From Limibacter armeniacum (GTDB lineage: Bacteria > Bacteroidota > Bacteroidia > Cytophagales > Flammeovirgaceae): a stretch of DNA of 64,000 nucleotides. This document shows positions 35,449-44,310 of this stretch, piece by piece (within the stretch, counting starts at the first letter, position 1; each line of letters begins with the position of its first letter). A program made the position numbers and the translations under genes. Under the pieces are notes generated by a model that searched no databases, was not told the DNA's origin, and saw only the letters and a list, made by a program, of their open reading frames with translations. The DNA is taken from positions 186,001-250,000 of the forward strand of contig NZ_JBAJNO010000004.1 of NCBI RefSeq assembly GCF_036880985.1, read 5' to 3'.

Positions 35449-37240
35449 ATTTGCTGTGGATAAAGCCTGCTTCTTGTTTAAGGGCTTCCAAGCCGAAGAC
35501 CAGATAAACAAAAGGTGCGTTCCAATTGATTGCAATTTCATTGGAGGCATAAGAAGCAACAACATCTACATAAGCTTCATCAGGATAGTCAGATGGGTAT
35601 TGGCAATTATCCTGTTTTCCTGGGTTTGGTCCACCGACCAGCAGTCCGGGAACAGGAGCATCTACCTGATCCGAAACTGATAATCTATGATGAGGATTCA
35701 TTGGGGATTGACTTCCAAATCCGGTCAGGAACGAATACCCTGTTGCATTTCTTCCCAACAGGTAATCCAGATTTGCCAAGGCCAGCTCCAGATACTTTAG
35801 TTCATTTGTCAGATGGTAAGCCTGAATCAAAGCGATACCTTGGTTGGCCGCTACAGCATTGCTTCCCCACTCAAAATCTTTTACTGAACCTCCCATTACA
35901 ACCTGATAAGGATTCGAGTTTCCCTGTTGTACCAACTCATCAGCAAAATCAACAACCAACTTCCTTACCTTTTTCAGCATGGTAGGATTATCCAGTGCAT
36001 GCTCATTCCGAAGCATGGAATAGTAACCCAACATGGCTACCTGTCCCCAAGAAGGCAATACAGACTTTTCCTCTATTTTACCTATAAGGTATTCACCATA
36101 TGTTGCTTTTGAGGTCGTAACCCACAACTCTGAAGCCGCCCAGATAAACTCATCCTCCAATTGTCGGTCACCATAAGCGCCTGTTGTGATATCAGGGTCA
36201 AACCGTCGGTTTAGCTCATCTTGCTCATAATATTCAGAAGGATGTGCCAAAGCCCATTTCCATGCTTTTTCTGCGGCTATCAGACAAGTCTCCGACAACT
36301 CTGGCAATTGCATGTTATAAGCCTTGAATATCCTTGAAGCCTGAGCCATTACCGCGACAAAATCCAAGGCAGCTGCAGTTGTTTTCTGGACTACGTATCG
36401 AGATTGTACAGCAAGATCAGGACGTGTATCCATTCCTTCAAAAGAAGGTGTCGTGAGCTTATGGTAAACGCCTCCATCCAAATCTTGCATGGTTAGCATC
36501 CAACGTAAATTCCAAAGCACTTCATCCAACAGGTCTGGAATCTCATTTCCACTCTCAGGAATCTGGCTGTTCAGCTGTTTAAAATATTCAGGATAGTCCT
36601 CATATATAGATAACAATGTCCCCATTGTAATGCCACTATTGACGATATACTTGTTATAATCACCTGCATCATACCATCCACCAGTGGCAACAATTTGTGT
36701 TCCTTCAGGCCTAGACTGGCTGGCTGCCGAAGCATGTACCAACACCTTATCATCCGGATGCCCTGCCTTCCTATACCATTTGCCTGCATATTGCTGGTCA
36801 AGTGCTACAGATGCACGCTGATAATAAAATGCTCTCAAGGAAGCAATTCCTGCATCCTCAAAAACAGTCTCATCGATATGAAATGGATAAGAAACACCTG
36901 CTTCAGGTACAGACAATACAAACTCTCCCACCTGACTGAATGCTGAAAAGTCCACCAACTGAATTGGGGCCTTTGAATACGTTGTATGTTCTGCCTTTCC
37001 TAACTTGCCAGTGTATAAGGTATCAGCCAGATCAGGAGTCAAAATATAAAAGCTTTTGCTTTCAGCGCCATTAACTACCGCCTTCTTGGGAGCAGTTGGA
37101 TAGTAGCCCAACTGATTTAACCTTATCTTGGAAGTTGGTTGTTGTCCTATCGCAACACTCACTGAACAGGTTAGCCAAAAGGTCAGTAACAGGTATTTGA
37201 AATTTATATCTAATCTATGCATAAGGATTTTTCTTTTCAT
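35447..37240 (-). CDS. GH9 glycoside hydrolase (endoglucanase family)
   Basis: The product has about 597 residues from the ATG at 37240; 37258 and 37222 are other possible starts. The signal ends near VSVAIGQ. An N-terminal Ig-like domain (IRLNQLGYYPTAPKKAVV) precedes the (alpha/alpha)6 barrel, as in CelD_N-type GH9 enzymes. Catalytic motifs are GGWYDAGDYNKY (nucleophilic-water Asp pair), MNPHHRLS, and SYASNEIAINWNAP with the acid Glu. Family activity is on beta-1,4-glucans, and some members act on mixed-linkage glucan or xyloglucan. It is the last gene of the xylan operon, just downstream of uxuA, so it may open cellulose-associated material alongside xylan. No carbohydrate-binding module is present. 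Confidence 0.88.
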   Translation of the reverse strand: MKRKILMHRLDINFKYLLLTFWLTCSVSVAIGQQPTSKIRLNQLGYYPTAPKKAVVNGAESKSFYILTPDLADTLYTGKLGKAEHTTYSKAPIQLVDFSAFSQVGEFVLSVPEAGVSYPFHIDETVFEDAGIASLRAFYYQRASVALDQQYAGKWYRKAGHPDDKVLVHASAASQSRPEGTQIVATGGWYDAGDYNKYIVNSGITMGTLLSIYEDYPEYFKQLNSQIPESGNEIPDLLDEVLWNLRWMLTMQDLDGGVYHKLTTPSFEGMDTRPDLAVQSRYVVQKTTAAALDFVAVMAQASRIFKAYNMQLPELSETCLIAAEKAWKWALAHPSEYYEQDELNRRFDPDITTGAYGDRQLEDEFIWAASELWVTTSKATYGEYLIGKIEEKSVLPSWGQVAMLGYYSMLRNEHALDNPTMLKKVRKLVVDFADELVQQGNSNPYQVVMGGSVKDFEWGSNAVAANQGIALIQAYHLTNELKYLELALANLDYLLGRNATGYSFLTGFGSQSPMNPHHRLSVSDQVDAPVPGLLVGGPNPGKQDNCQYPSDYPDEAYVDVVASYASNEIAINWNAPFVYLVFGLEALKQEAGFIHSK

Positions 37241-37270
37241 CTCGCCAAACTGCGGCAAGATAATTACTTT

Positions 37271-38491
37271 TCAAGTTATACTGTCAACAGCAAGCCTGTG
37301 CCTGATCCCCATTTCCAATCCTGATAGCTCTGCCAGACCTCTCATTCTACCGATCAGGGGATATCCGGGATTAGCCTCCCTGTTGAAATCACCCAACAGC
37401 TTATGCCCATGGTCAGGTCTCATCGGGATATTGATGTCTGTGCGCCCTGCCTCAGATCGGTTCATTTGTTCCTGTACAATTGCTTCCATTACCTGTGCCA
37501 TGTCCGTACCTCCTTCCAGATGTGCTGCCTCATAAAAATCCCCATTTTCAAGCACCATGGTATTTCTCAGGTGAAGAAAATGTACCCGCTCGCCAAATTC
37601 CCTGAACAGGGATACGATGTCATTATCTTTCCTTGCACCCAATGAACCCGTACAAAATGTAATACCATTGTTCAGTGAAGGACACGTTTCGGCTAGCCAT
37701 CTGAAGTCTTCTCCTATACTGACAATCCGTGGCAAACCCAATAATGGAAACGGTGGATCGTCAGGATGTACCGCCAGCCTTACCCCACTTTCTTCTGCAA
37801 CTGGAATCACGGCTTTGAGGAAATAAGCAAAGTTTTTCCTCAACTGTTCCCTGTCTATATTTTCATATTCGCTCAACAATCTCAGGAAGATACCTTTCGG
37901 ATCTTTCTCCCCTTCTCCTACTGCCCCATCAATAAATGACTGTGTCTTGACAATGATATTGTAAGTCAATTCATCAGCCTGTTCAGGTGTAAAGTTCAGG
38001 AATACTTTTGTTGCAGTTTCCTGCTCTTCCATCGAATAATCCAGTTCAGCGTCAGGTCTTTTCAGAATATAAAGGTCAAATGCTGCAAACAGGGTTCTAT
38101 CAAAATACATTGCCTCGGCTCCATCAGATAGTCTGTAATGCAAATTGGTTCTAGCCCAATCCAATACAGGCATAAAATTGTAACAAATCGTCTGAATGCC
38201 ACATTTACCCAGATTCCGAATACTCTGCTGATAGTTTTCAATCAATCTGTCACGGTCAGCTCCCCCTTTTTTGATCTCTTCATGAACGGGTAAGCTTTCC
38301 ACCACTTCCCATGACAAACCCTGCTCCTCTATCACATATTTTGTTTTCAGAATTTCCTCTACATGCCAGACTTCCCCATTAGGTATATGGTGCAATGCTG
38401 TCACGATACCAGTTGCCCCTGTCTGCCTGATTTCCTGTAAGGTGATCGGGTCTTTCTGCCCGAACCACCTTAGTGTCTTGACTAGCTTCAT
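37271..38491 (-). CDS. uxuA: Mannonate dehydratase
   Basis: The ATG at 38491 gives MKLVKTLRWFGQKDPITL, the usual UxuA start, and avoids a 44-base overlap with the previous gene that a start at 38551 would create. The length of about 406 residues is normal. Conserved stretches: GIVTALHHIPNGEVW, CYNFMPVLDWARTNL, LAVHPDDPPFPLLGLPRIVS, ITFCTGSLG, HFLHLRNT and PMRPDHGH, which include the metal ligands (His, Cys, His, Asp). It dehydrates D-mannonate to 2-keto-3-deoxygluconate in the cytoplasm. Inside a xylan operon with GH67 it links released glucuronate to central metabolism. The isomerase and oxidoreductase of the pathway are not in the window. Confidence 0.95.
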   Translation of the reverse strand: MKLVKTLRWFGQKDPITLQEIRQTGATGIVTALHHIPNGEVWHVEEILKTKYVIEEQGLSWEVVESLPVHEEIKKGGADRDRLIENYQQSIRNLGKCGIQTICYNFMPVLDWARTNLHYRLSDGAEAMYFDRTLFAAFDLYILKRPDAELDYSMEEQETATKVFLNFTPEQADELTYNIIVKTQSFIDGAVGEGEKDPKGIFLRLLSEYENIDREQLRKNFAYFLKAVIPVAEESGVRLAVHPDDPPFPLLGLPRIVSIGEDFRWLAETCPSLNNGITFCTGSLGARKDNDIVSLFREFGERVHFLHLRNTMVLENGDFYEAAHLEGGTDMAQVMEAIVQEQMNRSEAGRTDINIPMRPDHGHKLLGDFNREANPGYPLIGRMRGLAELSGLEMGIRHRLAVDSIT

Positions 38492-38507
38492 TGATCTGGT
38501 CTCTATT

Positions 38508-40142
38508 TTACTGGTACGAATACAGTTCAATTCTTTGGATGCCATATTCACCCATCGGGATTCTCAGATGCCTTCCCTGATGGGTCTGGTCTCCATTCAA
38601 CCTTCTGGATGGTTGCCATTCCCCATCAACAAATTCCCCTTCATCCACACTTAGAATTCCTGTATTGACCGATTTGTCTCTGGCTGACTGGAATGTGATC
38701 ACTACCCCTGTCCCTGCCACAAAATATTCTCCTTCACCTGTACTGACAATGATGGCACTACCCATTTCCCATTCCTTATCTTGGGCATTGGGCGACCAAC
38801 CCAAAGTATAATCATGCTTACAAGTCAGAATATGTCCTCCCATTTCAATTACTGTATCCTGATCAATCTTATCAAAAAGTACAGCCTCTACCTGTACATT
38901 TCCCTGCTGCTTTGTAAGCAAAGGCTGTAACTGTGTAACCAGCTCATAGGCTTTACCCAGTTTTTCATTAGCAGGATCATCCGTCGACTCAATAGAAAAC
39001 GGGGAAAAACCTAATGCCCTGTAATGTCCCATTGCATATAGTGCTTTTGGTCCTACGGTCTCATCAAAACGGTGTTCAGGAATAAACAATGGATCATGCT
39101 GACGGGTATAGAGGTCATTCCAGTGCTTGAATCGTGGATTGTAAAAGTCTGGAGCAAGGAAATCAATTTTCGAACCTCCTACTTTCCATACATCCATCAG
39201 GTGCGGCAATGGCCCTGCACTCGGATACCCTTTACCTGGTTCCCTTCCCGGACGGTTCAGGGCTGCATTGACAAACATGGGCAGTGGGTAGATTGTCTTA
39301 CCAGCTTCAACTAGCTTGTCCGTGAATGCTGCATAATAGTAAGCCATAAAGATTTCATCTGTATGGGTTCCCTTACCAAAAACCTGTTCCCAGCTTCCTG
39401 ACGTCTTCAGCCCATTCTCTTTCCAAACCTGATAAAACTCCGGCACCAAACTGTCCTTGTTCTTTTGCATATAACGGATCAGTTCCTTAGGCACTTCCTT
39501 ATTGAAATGCTCATTAGCCAGATGATGGTAATCCCTAGCTGTCGGCAGCATTCCGATCTCATTTTCCACCTGCACCATAATCACGGTATGTTCATTCCCA
39601 TCAAAGGCTTTCAGGTGTTCCATCAGGGCGGTAAACGCTTTCAGGTCTGCCTTCAGGTTTTCCTCACTGAAAGAACTTAGGATCTCATGGCTTTTTCCCT
39701 GATCATCCTTTACCCTTGGAAACCTTTTCTGGTTCGTCTTTACCCACGCAGGCGCATGGCTTGACATGCTGTTTTTCCATGAGGCAAACCACAGCAATAC
39801 CAATTTCATATCATTGTCTCTCGCATTGAGGATCAGGTCATCCAACAATTTGAAATCAAACTTGCCCTCCTCCTTTTCAATCAATTCCCAAAATACCGGA
39901 GCCAATACCGTGTTCAGGTTCATGGTTTTCAGCTTGGGCCAGATGGTCTCCATATATTTCATATTGGTGGCTGAAGAGTTACCCAATTCACCACCCCTGA
40001 TCAGGAATGGCTGATCGTGGACTATCAGCTGCACCATCTCCCCATTTTTTTGCAGATGGGGAATTGTTCCCTGTGAAAATGCAGTAAGCCCATACAAAAA
40101 CAGGCATGCTGCAACTGTCAGTATCCTTTGCAGTATATTCAT
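38508..40142 (-). CDS. GH35/GH42-clan beta-galactosidase-like enzyme with DUF5597-type C-terminus
   Basis: This gene encodes 544 residues with the signal MNILQRILTVAACLFLYGLTAFSQ. A GH-A clan barrel follows: RGGELGNSSATN, APVFWELIEKEEGKFDF, acid/base Glu195 in QVENEIG and probable nucleophile Glu356 in FIPEHRFDE. The C-terminal beta-rich domain (ILTCKHDYTLGWSP..., IPMGEYGIQRIELY) fits DUF5597, a combination often found in Bacteroidota xylan and pectin loci. Removal of galactosyl side groups from xylan is a reasonable guess but not proven. It sits between the acetylesterase and uxuA with 16-19-base gaps, so it is in one operon with them. Confidence 0.8.
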   Translation of the reverse strand: MNILQRILTVAACLFLYGLTAFSQGTIPHLQKNGEMVQLIVHDQPFLIRGGELGNSSATNMKYMETIWPKLKTMNLNTVLAPVFWELIEKEEGKFDFKLLDDLILNARDNDMKLVLLWFASWKNSMSSHAPAWVKTNQKRFPRVKDDQGKSHEILSSFSEENLKADLKAFTALMEHLKAFDGNEHTVIMVQVENEIGMLPTARDYHHLANEHFNKEVPKELIRYMQKNKDSLVPEFYQVWKENGLKTSGSWEQVFGKGTHTDEIFMAYYYAAFTDKLVEAGKTIYPLPMFVNAALNRPGREPGKGYPSAGPLPHLMDVWKVGGSKIDFLAPDFYNPRFKHWNDLYTRQHDPLFIPEHRFDETVGPKALYAMGHYRALGFSPFSIESTDDPANEKLGKAYELVTQLQPLLTKQQGNVQVEAVLFDKIDQDTVIEMGGHILTCKHDYTLGWSPNAQDKEWEMGSAIIVSTGEGEYFVAGTGVVITFQSARDKSVNTGILSVDEGEFVDGEWQPSRRLNGDQTHQGRHLRIPMGEYGIQRIELYSYQ

Positions 40143-40161
40143 CTATTTCCAGGTTTTAATA

Positions 40162-42099
40162 TCAGTTCTCTTTTCCGTCCCAATTATCCGTTCTAAAAGG
40201 TGAAGCTGGCAGTCCTGCCTTGTTATAGAAGTTCACTGCTCCAGGGTTGTCTGCCCATGCATACCGCACAGCAACAGGATGGGGTAAATCCTTGTGCCAG
40301 ACGATAACCTTTCCATCTTCGATTCGGGCTTCAGCCTTGACAAATTGCCTGTCTGATCCAGCAATCGTGAACCCTCTTAGCGGCTGTCCATCCTTTGCCA
40401 CTAACCCATCACCGATGGATAAGAAAGAAAGGATTACCGTTTCATCCTGAATCTCCATCTCCTTGTAAAGTGGACCAGATGCTGTCACTGCCTTATCCTT
40501 ATAAGCCAATTGCTGTGCCCATAGACTCAAGCGATGCCCCACCTCTTTCTTATTCAATGGATGAATATCGTTCCATTCCCCAATATCAATAATGACTGCC
40601 ATACCCGTATTGTCAACAGCCATGGTCTTCCGTTGCTCATCGCGGAGCCTTGCCCAGTTGCTTTCCGATGGCATTTCCTTTTCAGGTAAAAAATTAGCCA
40701 GCTGTACATACAGGAATGGGAAATCGTCTTGCTGCCAATGCTTCCTCCAATCTCCAATCATGGCTGCGAAACGCTCTTGATAAACATTCGGCTTTCCGGT
40801 ATTTGACTCACCCTGATACCAAAGTACACCACTGATGGTATAATTGTGCAATGGTGCAATCATCCCGTTGTACAAACCTCCCGGCTGCCATTGGATAAAG
40901 GTCGGATTCCCCAATGCTGGAACTACAACCCCCACCTTGTACTTCCAAATTCCCTCAAGACTGACTGTTTCATTGTCCAGTTGAATACTGTATTCCTTAT
41001 CCGGTACAAACCCACCTTCAAACTGTCGGTTGATCACATGTACAGTGATATTGTTATTGCCTGATTTCAATACGCCCTCAGGAATCGTATAACGGCGTGG
41101 TGGATACTGGTAACTAGTCGTACCGACAAAAGTGCCATTAATAAAAACAGAGTCTGCATCCACGATGCTGCCCAAAATCAGTTTGGCTTCCCCCTTTGCG
41201 TTGTTGAGGTGAAAATCCTTTTTGAACCAGACAGCACCATTTACTTCTTTCAAGTCCGTGGTTGACCAGTAATGTGGCACTTCCATTTCCTTCCAGTCTG
41301 CAGTGGAAACAAATGGCTGAGACCAGATGCTGTCAGGATGCTGATAGGCCTGATCCTTGGCATACAGCGCAGCAAACCAGTTGGCATACATTTCCTTGTC
41401 TGACTGTTGAATCTCTTTAATCAGCTCATCACTCTTGAATTTTTGCATTTCCTGATAGGCAACAGGGAATGGTTTCAATGCTTCTTCACTTAGCCATGAC
41501 TCTACAGGTGATCCTCCAAGACTGGCATTGATGATGCCTACAGGCACACCATATTTCCCATTGATTTCCTTGGCAAAGAAGTAGGCAACAGCAGAAAACT
41601 CAGCGATATTTTCCTGATTGGATTTCTTCCAGCTACCCGCGCTCAAGTCGGTTTTCGGAACATGAAAATCATACTCCTTCGGCACCTGAAACTCACGAAT
41701 CATATCATTTTCACACTCAGCGATTTCCTTTTCATAAATCCAGGCCACCCTTCTCATTGGAAGCTCCATATTCGATTGTCCTGAACAAACCCATACATCG
41801 CCAATCAGGATATCCTTGATCACAAGGTCATTGACCTTCATCGTGTAAGGTCCTCCATGTTCCATTTTTGGTAATGTGATAGTCCAATTTCCTTGCTGAT
41901 CGGCTTTGGTCCGGTAAACCTTTCCCTTAAACTGAACGGTAACCTTTTCCTTTGGACTTGCCCAACCCCATACCTTTACCTTGGTATCCCGCTGCAAGAC
42001 CATTCCATCTGAAATAAGTTTGGGTAACCTCACCTGTCCAACTGCCGACAGACTTATCAGCAGCAGTGTGATCAATATTCTGATACTTTTCTTTATCAT
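40162..42099 (-). CDS. SGNH-type sialate O-acetylesterase-like / acetyl-xylan esterase
   Basis: This gene encodes 645 residues with the signal MIKKSIRILITLLLISLSAVGQ. The SGNH core is split by an inserted jelly-roll (galactose-binding-like) domain around residues 250-370 (WSTTDLKEVNGAVWFKKDF, LGSIVDADSVFINGTFVG). Catalytic Ser109 is in CSGQSNMEL, the Gly/Asn block is WYQGESN, and the Asp-His pair is in GEWNDIHPLNKKEVGHR. Annotated relatives are called sialate O-acetylesterases, but those in xylan loci deacetylate xylan (CE20-like). The context here favours acetyl-xylan. Its ATG overlaps the GH3 stop as ATGA, so translation is coupled. Confidence 0.85.
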   Translation of the reverse strand: MIKKSIRILITLLLISLSAVGQVRLPKLISDGMVLQRDTKVKVWGWASPKEKVTVQFKGKVYRTKADQQGNWTITLPKMEHGGPYTMKVNDLVIKDILIGDVWVCSGQSNMELPMRRVAWIYEKEIAECENDMIREFQVPKEYDFHVPKTDLSAGSWKKSNQENIAEFSAVAYFFAKEINGKYGVPVGIINASLGGSPVESWLSEEALKPFPVAYQEMQKFKSDELIKEIQQSDKEMYANWFAALYAKDQAYQHPDSIWSQPFVSTADWKEMEVPHYWSTTDLKEVNGAVWFKKDFHLNNAKGEAKLILGSIVDADSVFINGTFVGTTSYQYPPRRYTIPEGVLKSGNNNITVHVINRQFEGGFVPDKEYSIQLDNETVSLEGIWKYKVGVVVPALGNPTFIQWQPGGLYNGMIAPLHNYTISGVLWYQGESNTGKPNVYQERFAAMIGDWRKHWQQDDFPFLYVQLANFLPEKEMPSESNWARLRDEQRKTMAVDNTGMAVIIDIGEWNDIHPLNKKEVGHRLSLWAQQLAYKDKAVTASGPLYKEMEIQDETVILSFLSIGDGLVAKDGQPLRGFTIAGSDRQFVKAEARIEDGKVIVWHKDLPHPVAVRYAWADNPGAVNFYNKAGLPASPFRTDNWDGKEN

Positions 42100-44303
42100 C
42101 TGATTGTAATTGATTTTTGCTGAACTGAAATCTCATTCATTCTGCCAGCCTCCAACAATGGTGCGGCATCGGATACTGTAACCGTCATCTTTCCTTTCGG
42201 CTGGGTTGCCACCCCTTCCGTATCAAATATTTCCCTTGCTTCAGGTGTTACAATGAAAGTCACTTCCTTGCTTTCTCCTGCCTTCAAGGTTACCCGTTGG
42301 AAGCCTTTCAGTGAATAATGGGGTGCCTCAAACTGGACATTGTAGCCAGACAAATACAACTGTAGCACATTTTCAGCATCCTTTCCTCCAGTGTTGGTGA
42401 CCATTGCCGTAACCTTCAGTGTTTCCTCTTTCTTGATTTTGTCCTTGCTAAAATTAAGCTTACCTATCTCAAATTTTGAGTAGGTCAATCCATAACCGAA
42501 CGGAAACTGTGGCGTCTCTTCCATATAGCGATAAGTACGTCCTTTCATATTGTAATCCTCATAAGCAGGCAGCTGATCCATTGATTTCGGAAAAGTAATT
42601 GGCAACTTTCCTGAAGGGCTTGCCTTTCCGAAGATCAGGTCTCCCACCGCTTTGCCTCCTGCCTGTCCGGGATACCAAGCAAACAATACAGCGTCAGCCA
42701 ACTCAAACACTTCTGGCGCTATGATTGGGCTTCCTCCTGTCAGGATTACAATTAGGGGTTTGGTCTCATCGTTCTGTCTCAGTTTTTTCAGGAATTCAAT
42801 CTGATTCTCTGGCAATGACAAGTCAGGCCTGTCTCCCTTCGCAGCTGAAGCAATGGCAGCACCTTCCTCTCCTTCCATTAGTGGAGAGATTCCCAATACC
42901 GCAATACAAGCATCACTTGCTTTCACTCCTCCTGTAGTCCAGTCAATCGGGTTGACATTTGGGCGATCAAGCAAAATACCTTGTCGATAATTGATGGTGG
43001 TACCTGCACTGGTATTGGCTACGATACCATCCAGAATAGTCACCGTATTGGAAGAAAGCCCATAATAATTTCCCATCAGTACTTCTGAGTTGGAGGCATT
43101 CGGTCCCACCACATACAGGTTTCTGATATTTGGACTCAATGGAAGGACATTGTTCTTGTTCTTCAAAAGCACCATTGATTTCAAAGCTGACTGATAGGCC
43201 AGTTCCTGATGGGCTTCGCTTTCCACTACAGATACATCAATACTGTTATATGGATTCTGGTGCTGCTCATCGAACATGCCTAACTTGAAGCGGGTTGCAT
43301 AAAGCTTGCTTAGCCGCTCATCGATCATTTCTTCCGTGACCAGTCCCTGCTTTACGGCATCTACCAGATGCAGGTAAACATTGCCGCAGTTAAGGTTCAA
43401 TCCCGCTTTAAGCGCCATTGCTGCTGCCTTGGCAGGTGAATCAGTCACCTTATGGTACTTGTAAAAATCTTCCAAGGCACCACAGTCCGACACGATATGT
43501 CCATCAAATTGCCAGCTGTCACGCAGGATTTCCTTCAACAGGAATTCACTGCCACAAGCCGGATCATCTAACACCCGATTGTAAGCGCCCATCACAGACT
43601 CCACATGGGCTTCCGTTACCAAAGCCTTAAAAGCTGGCAGGTATGTTTCATACAAATCCTGTTTGCTAACCACCGCATTGAACTCATGGCGCAAGGCTTC
43701 CGGTCCTGAATGTACTGCAAAATGTTTGGCACAAGCTGCAGCCTGCAAGTAATTGGGGTTGTTTCCCTGTAAGCCTTTTACAAAATTGACCCCGATTCTT
43801 CCAGTCAGAAACGGATCCTCCCCATAGGTTTCCTGTCCTCTGCCCCATCTCGGGTCACGGAAAATATTGACATTGGGTGTCCAGAAAGTCAGTCCGGAAT
43901 ACTTGGACCTGTTCCCGATGACTTGTGCCATGTTATACTTGGCACGGGCTTCCTTCCCAATTGCATCCGCAACCTGATGAATCAAGTTTTCGTCAAAGGT
44001 TGCCGCCAACCCAATTGCCTGAGGAAAAACCGTTGCTTTTCCATTACGGGCTACGCCATGGAGGCACTCATTCCACCAGTCATATTCAGGCACTCCTAAC
44101 CTTTCTATTCCTGTTGCACTGTTGACCATCTGGGAGACCTTCTCTTCCAAGGTCATTTCTGCCACCAGCAAACTTGCCCTTTCCTTTACAGAAAGAGAAG
44201 TATCCAGCCAAGGCCTGTCTTTAGGGTCGCTTTTCGGGTCTCCAATGGCAAAAGCCGTCCATCCTATGCTAAGCAACCAGATGCTGAGTACGATTTTTTT
44301 CAT
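42096..44303 (-). CDS. GH3 beta-xylosidase/beta-glucosidase-type enzyme
   Basis: The ATG at 44303 gives MKKIVLSIWLLSIGWTAFA, a signal peptide; the longer frame to 44390 lacks one and overlaps the previous gene. The length of 735 residues is normal for the GH3 plus FnIII layout. Domain 1 has the nucleophile Asp273 in HIVSDCGALEDF, with FRDPRWGRGQETYGEDP and KHFAVHSGPE binding the sugar ring. Domain 2 and the C-terminal FnIII-like domain (LQLYLSGYNV, AGESKEVTFIV) follow. The DWWNECLHG motif is characteristic of xylan-directed GH3 enzymes. It should release xylose from xylo-oligosaccharides in the periplasm. Confidence 0.9.
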   Translation of the reverse strand: MKKIVLSIWLLSIGWTAFAIGDPKSDPKDRPWLDTSLSVKERASLLVAEMTLEEKVSQMVNSATGIERLGVPEYDWWNECLHGVARNGKATVFPQAIGLAATFDENLIHQVADAIGKEARAKYNMAQVIGNRSKYSGLTFWTPNVNIFRDPRWGRGQETYGEDPFLTGRIGVNFVKGLQGNNPNYLQAAACAKHFAVHSGPEALRHEFNAVVSKQDLYETYLPAFKALVTEAHVESVMGAYNRVLDDPACGSEFLLKEILRDSWQFDGHIVSDCGALEDFYKYHKVTDSPAKAAAMALKAGLNLNCGNVYLHLVDAVKQGLVTEEMIDERLSKLYATRFKLGMFDEQHQNPYNSIDVSVVESEAHQELAYQSALKSMVLLKNKNNVLPLSPNIRNLYVVGPNASNSEVLMGNYYGLSSNTVTILDGIVANTSAGTTINYRQGILLDRPNVNPIDWTTGGVKASDACIAVLGISPLMEGEEGAAIASAAKGDRPDLSLPENQIEFLKKLRQNDETKPLIVILTGGSPIIAPEVFELADAVLFAWYPGQAGGKAVGDLIFGKASPSGKLPITFPKSMDQLPAYEDYNMKGRTYRYMEETPQFPFGYGLTYSKFEIGKLNFSKDKIKKEETLKVTAMVTNTGGKDAENVLQLYLSGYNVQFEAPHYSLKGFQRVTLKAGESKEVTFIVTPEAREIFDTEGVATQPKGKMTVTVSDAAPLLEAGRMNEISVQQKSITIR

Positions 44304-44310
44304 ATTGGTA

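Noticed and set aside
37241-37258. Longer GH9 start
   Set aside because: It adds MPQFGE before a better start that follows GGCGAG and leads into the signal peptide. It cannot be excluded completely.
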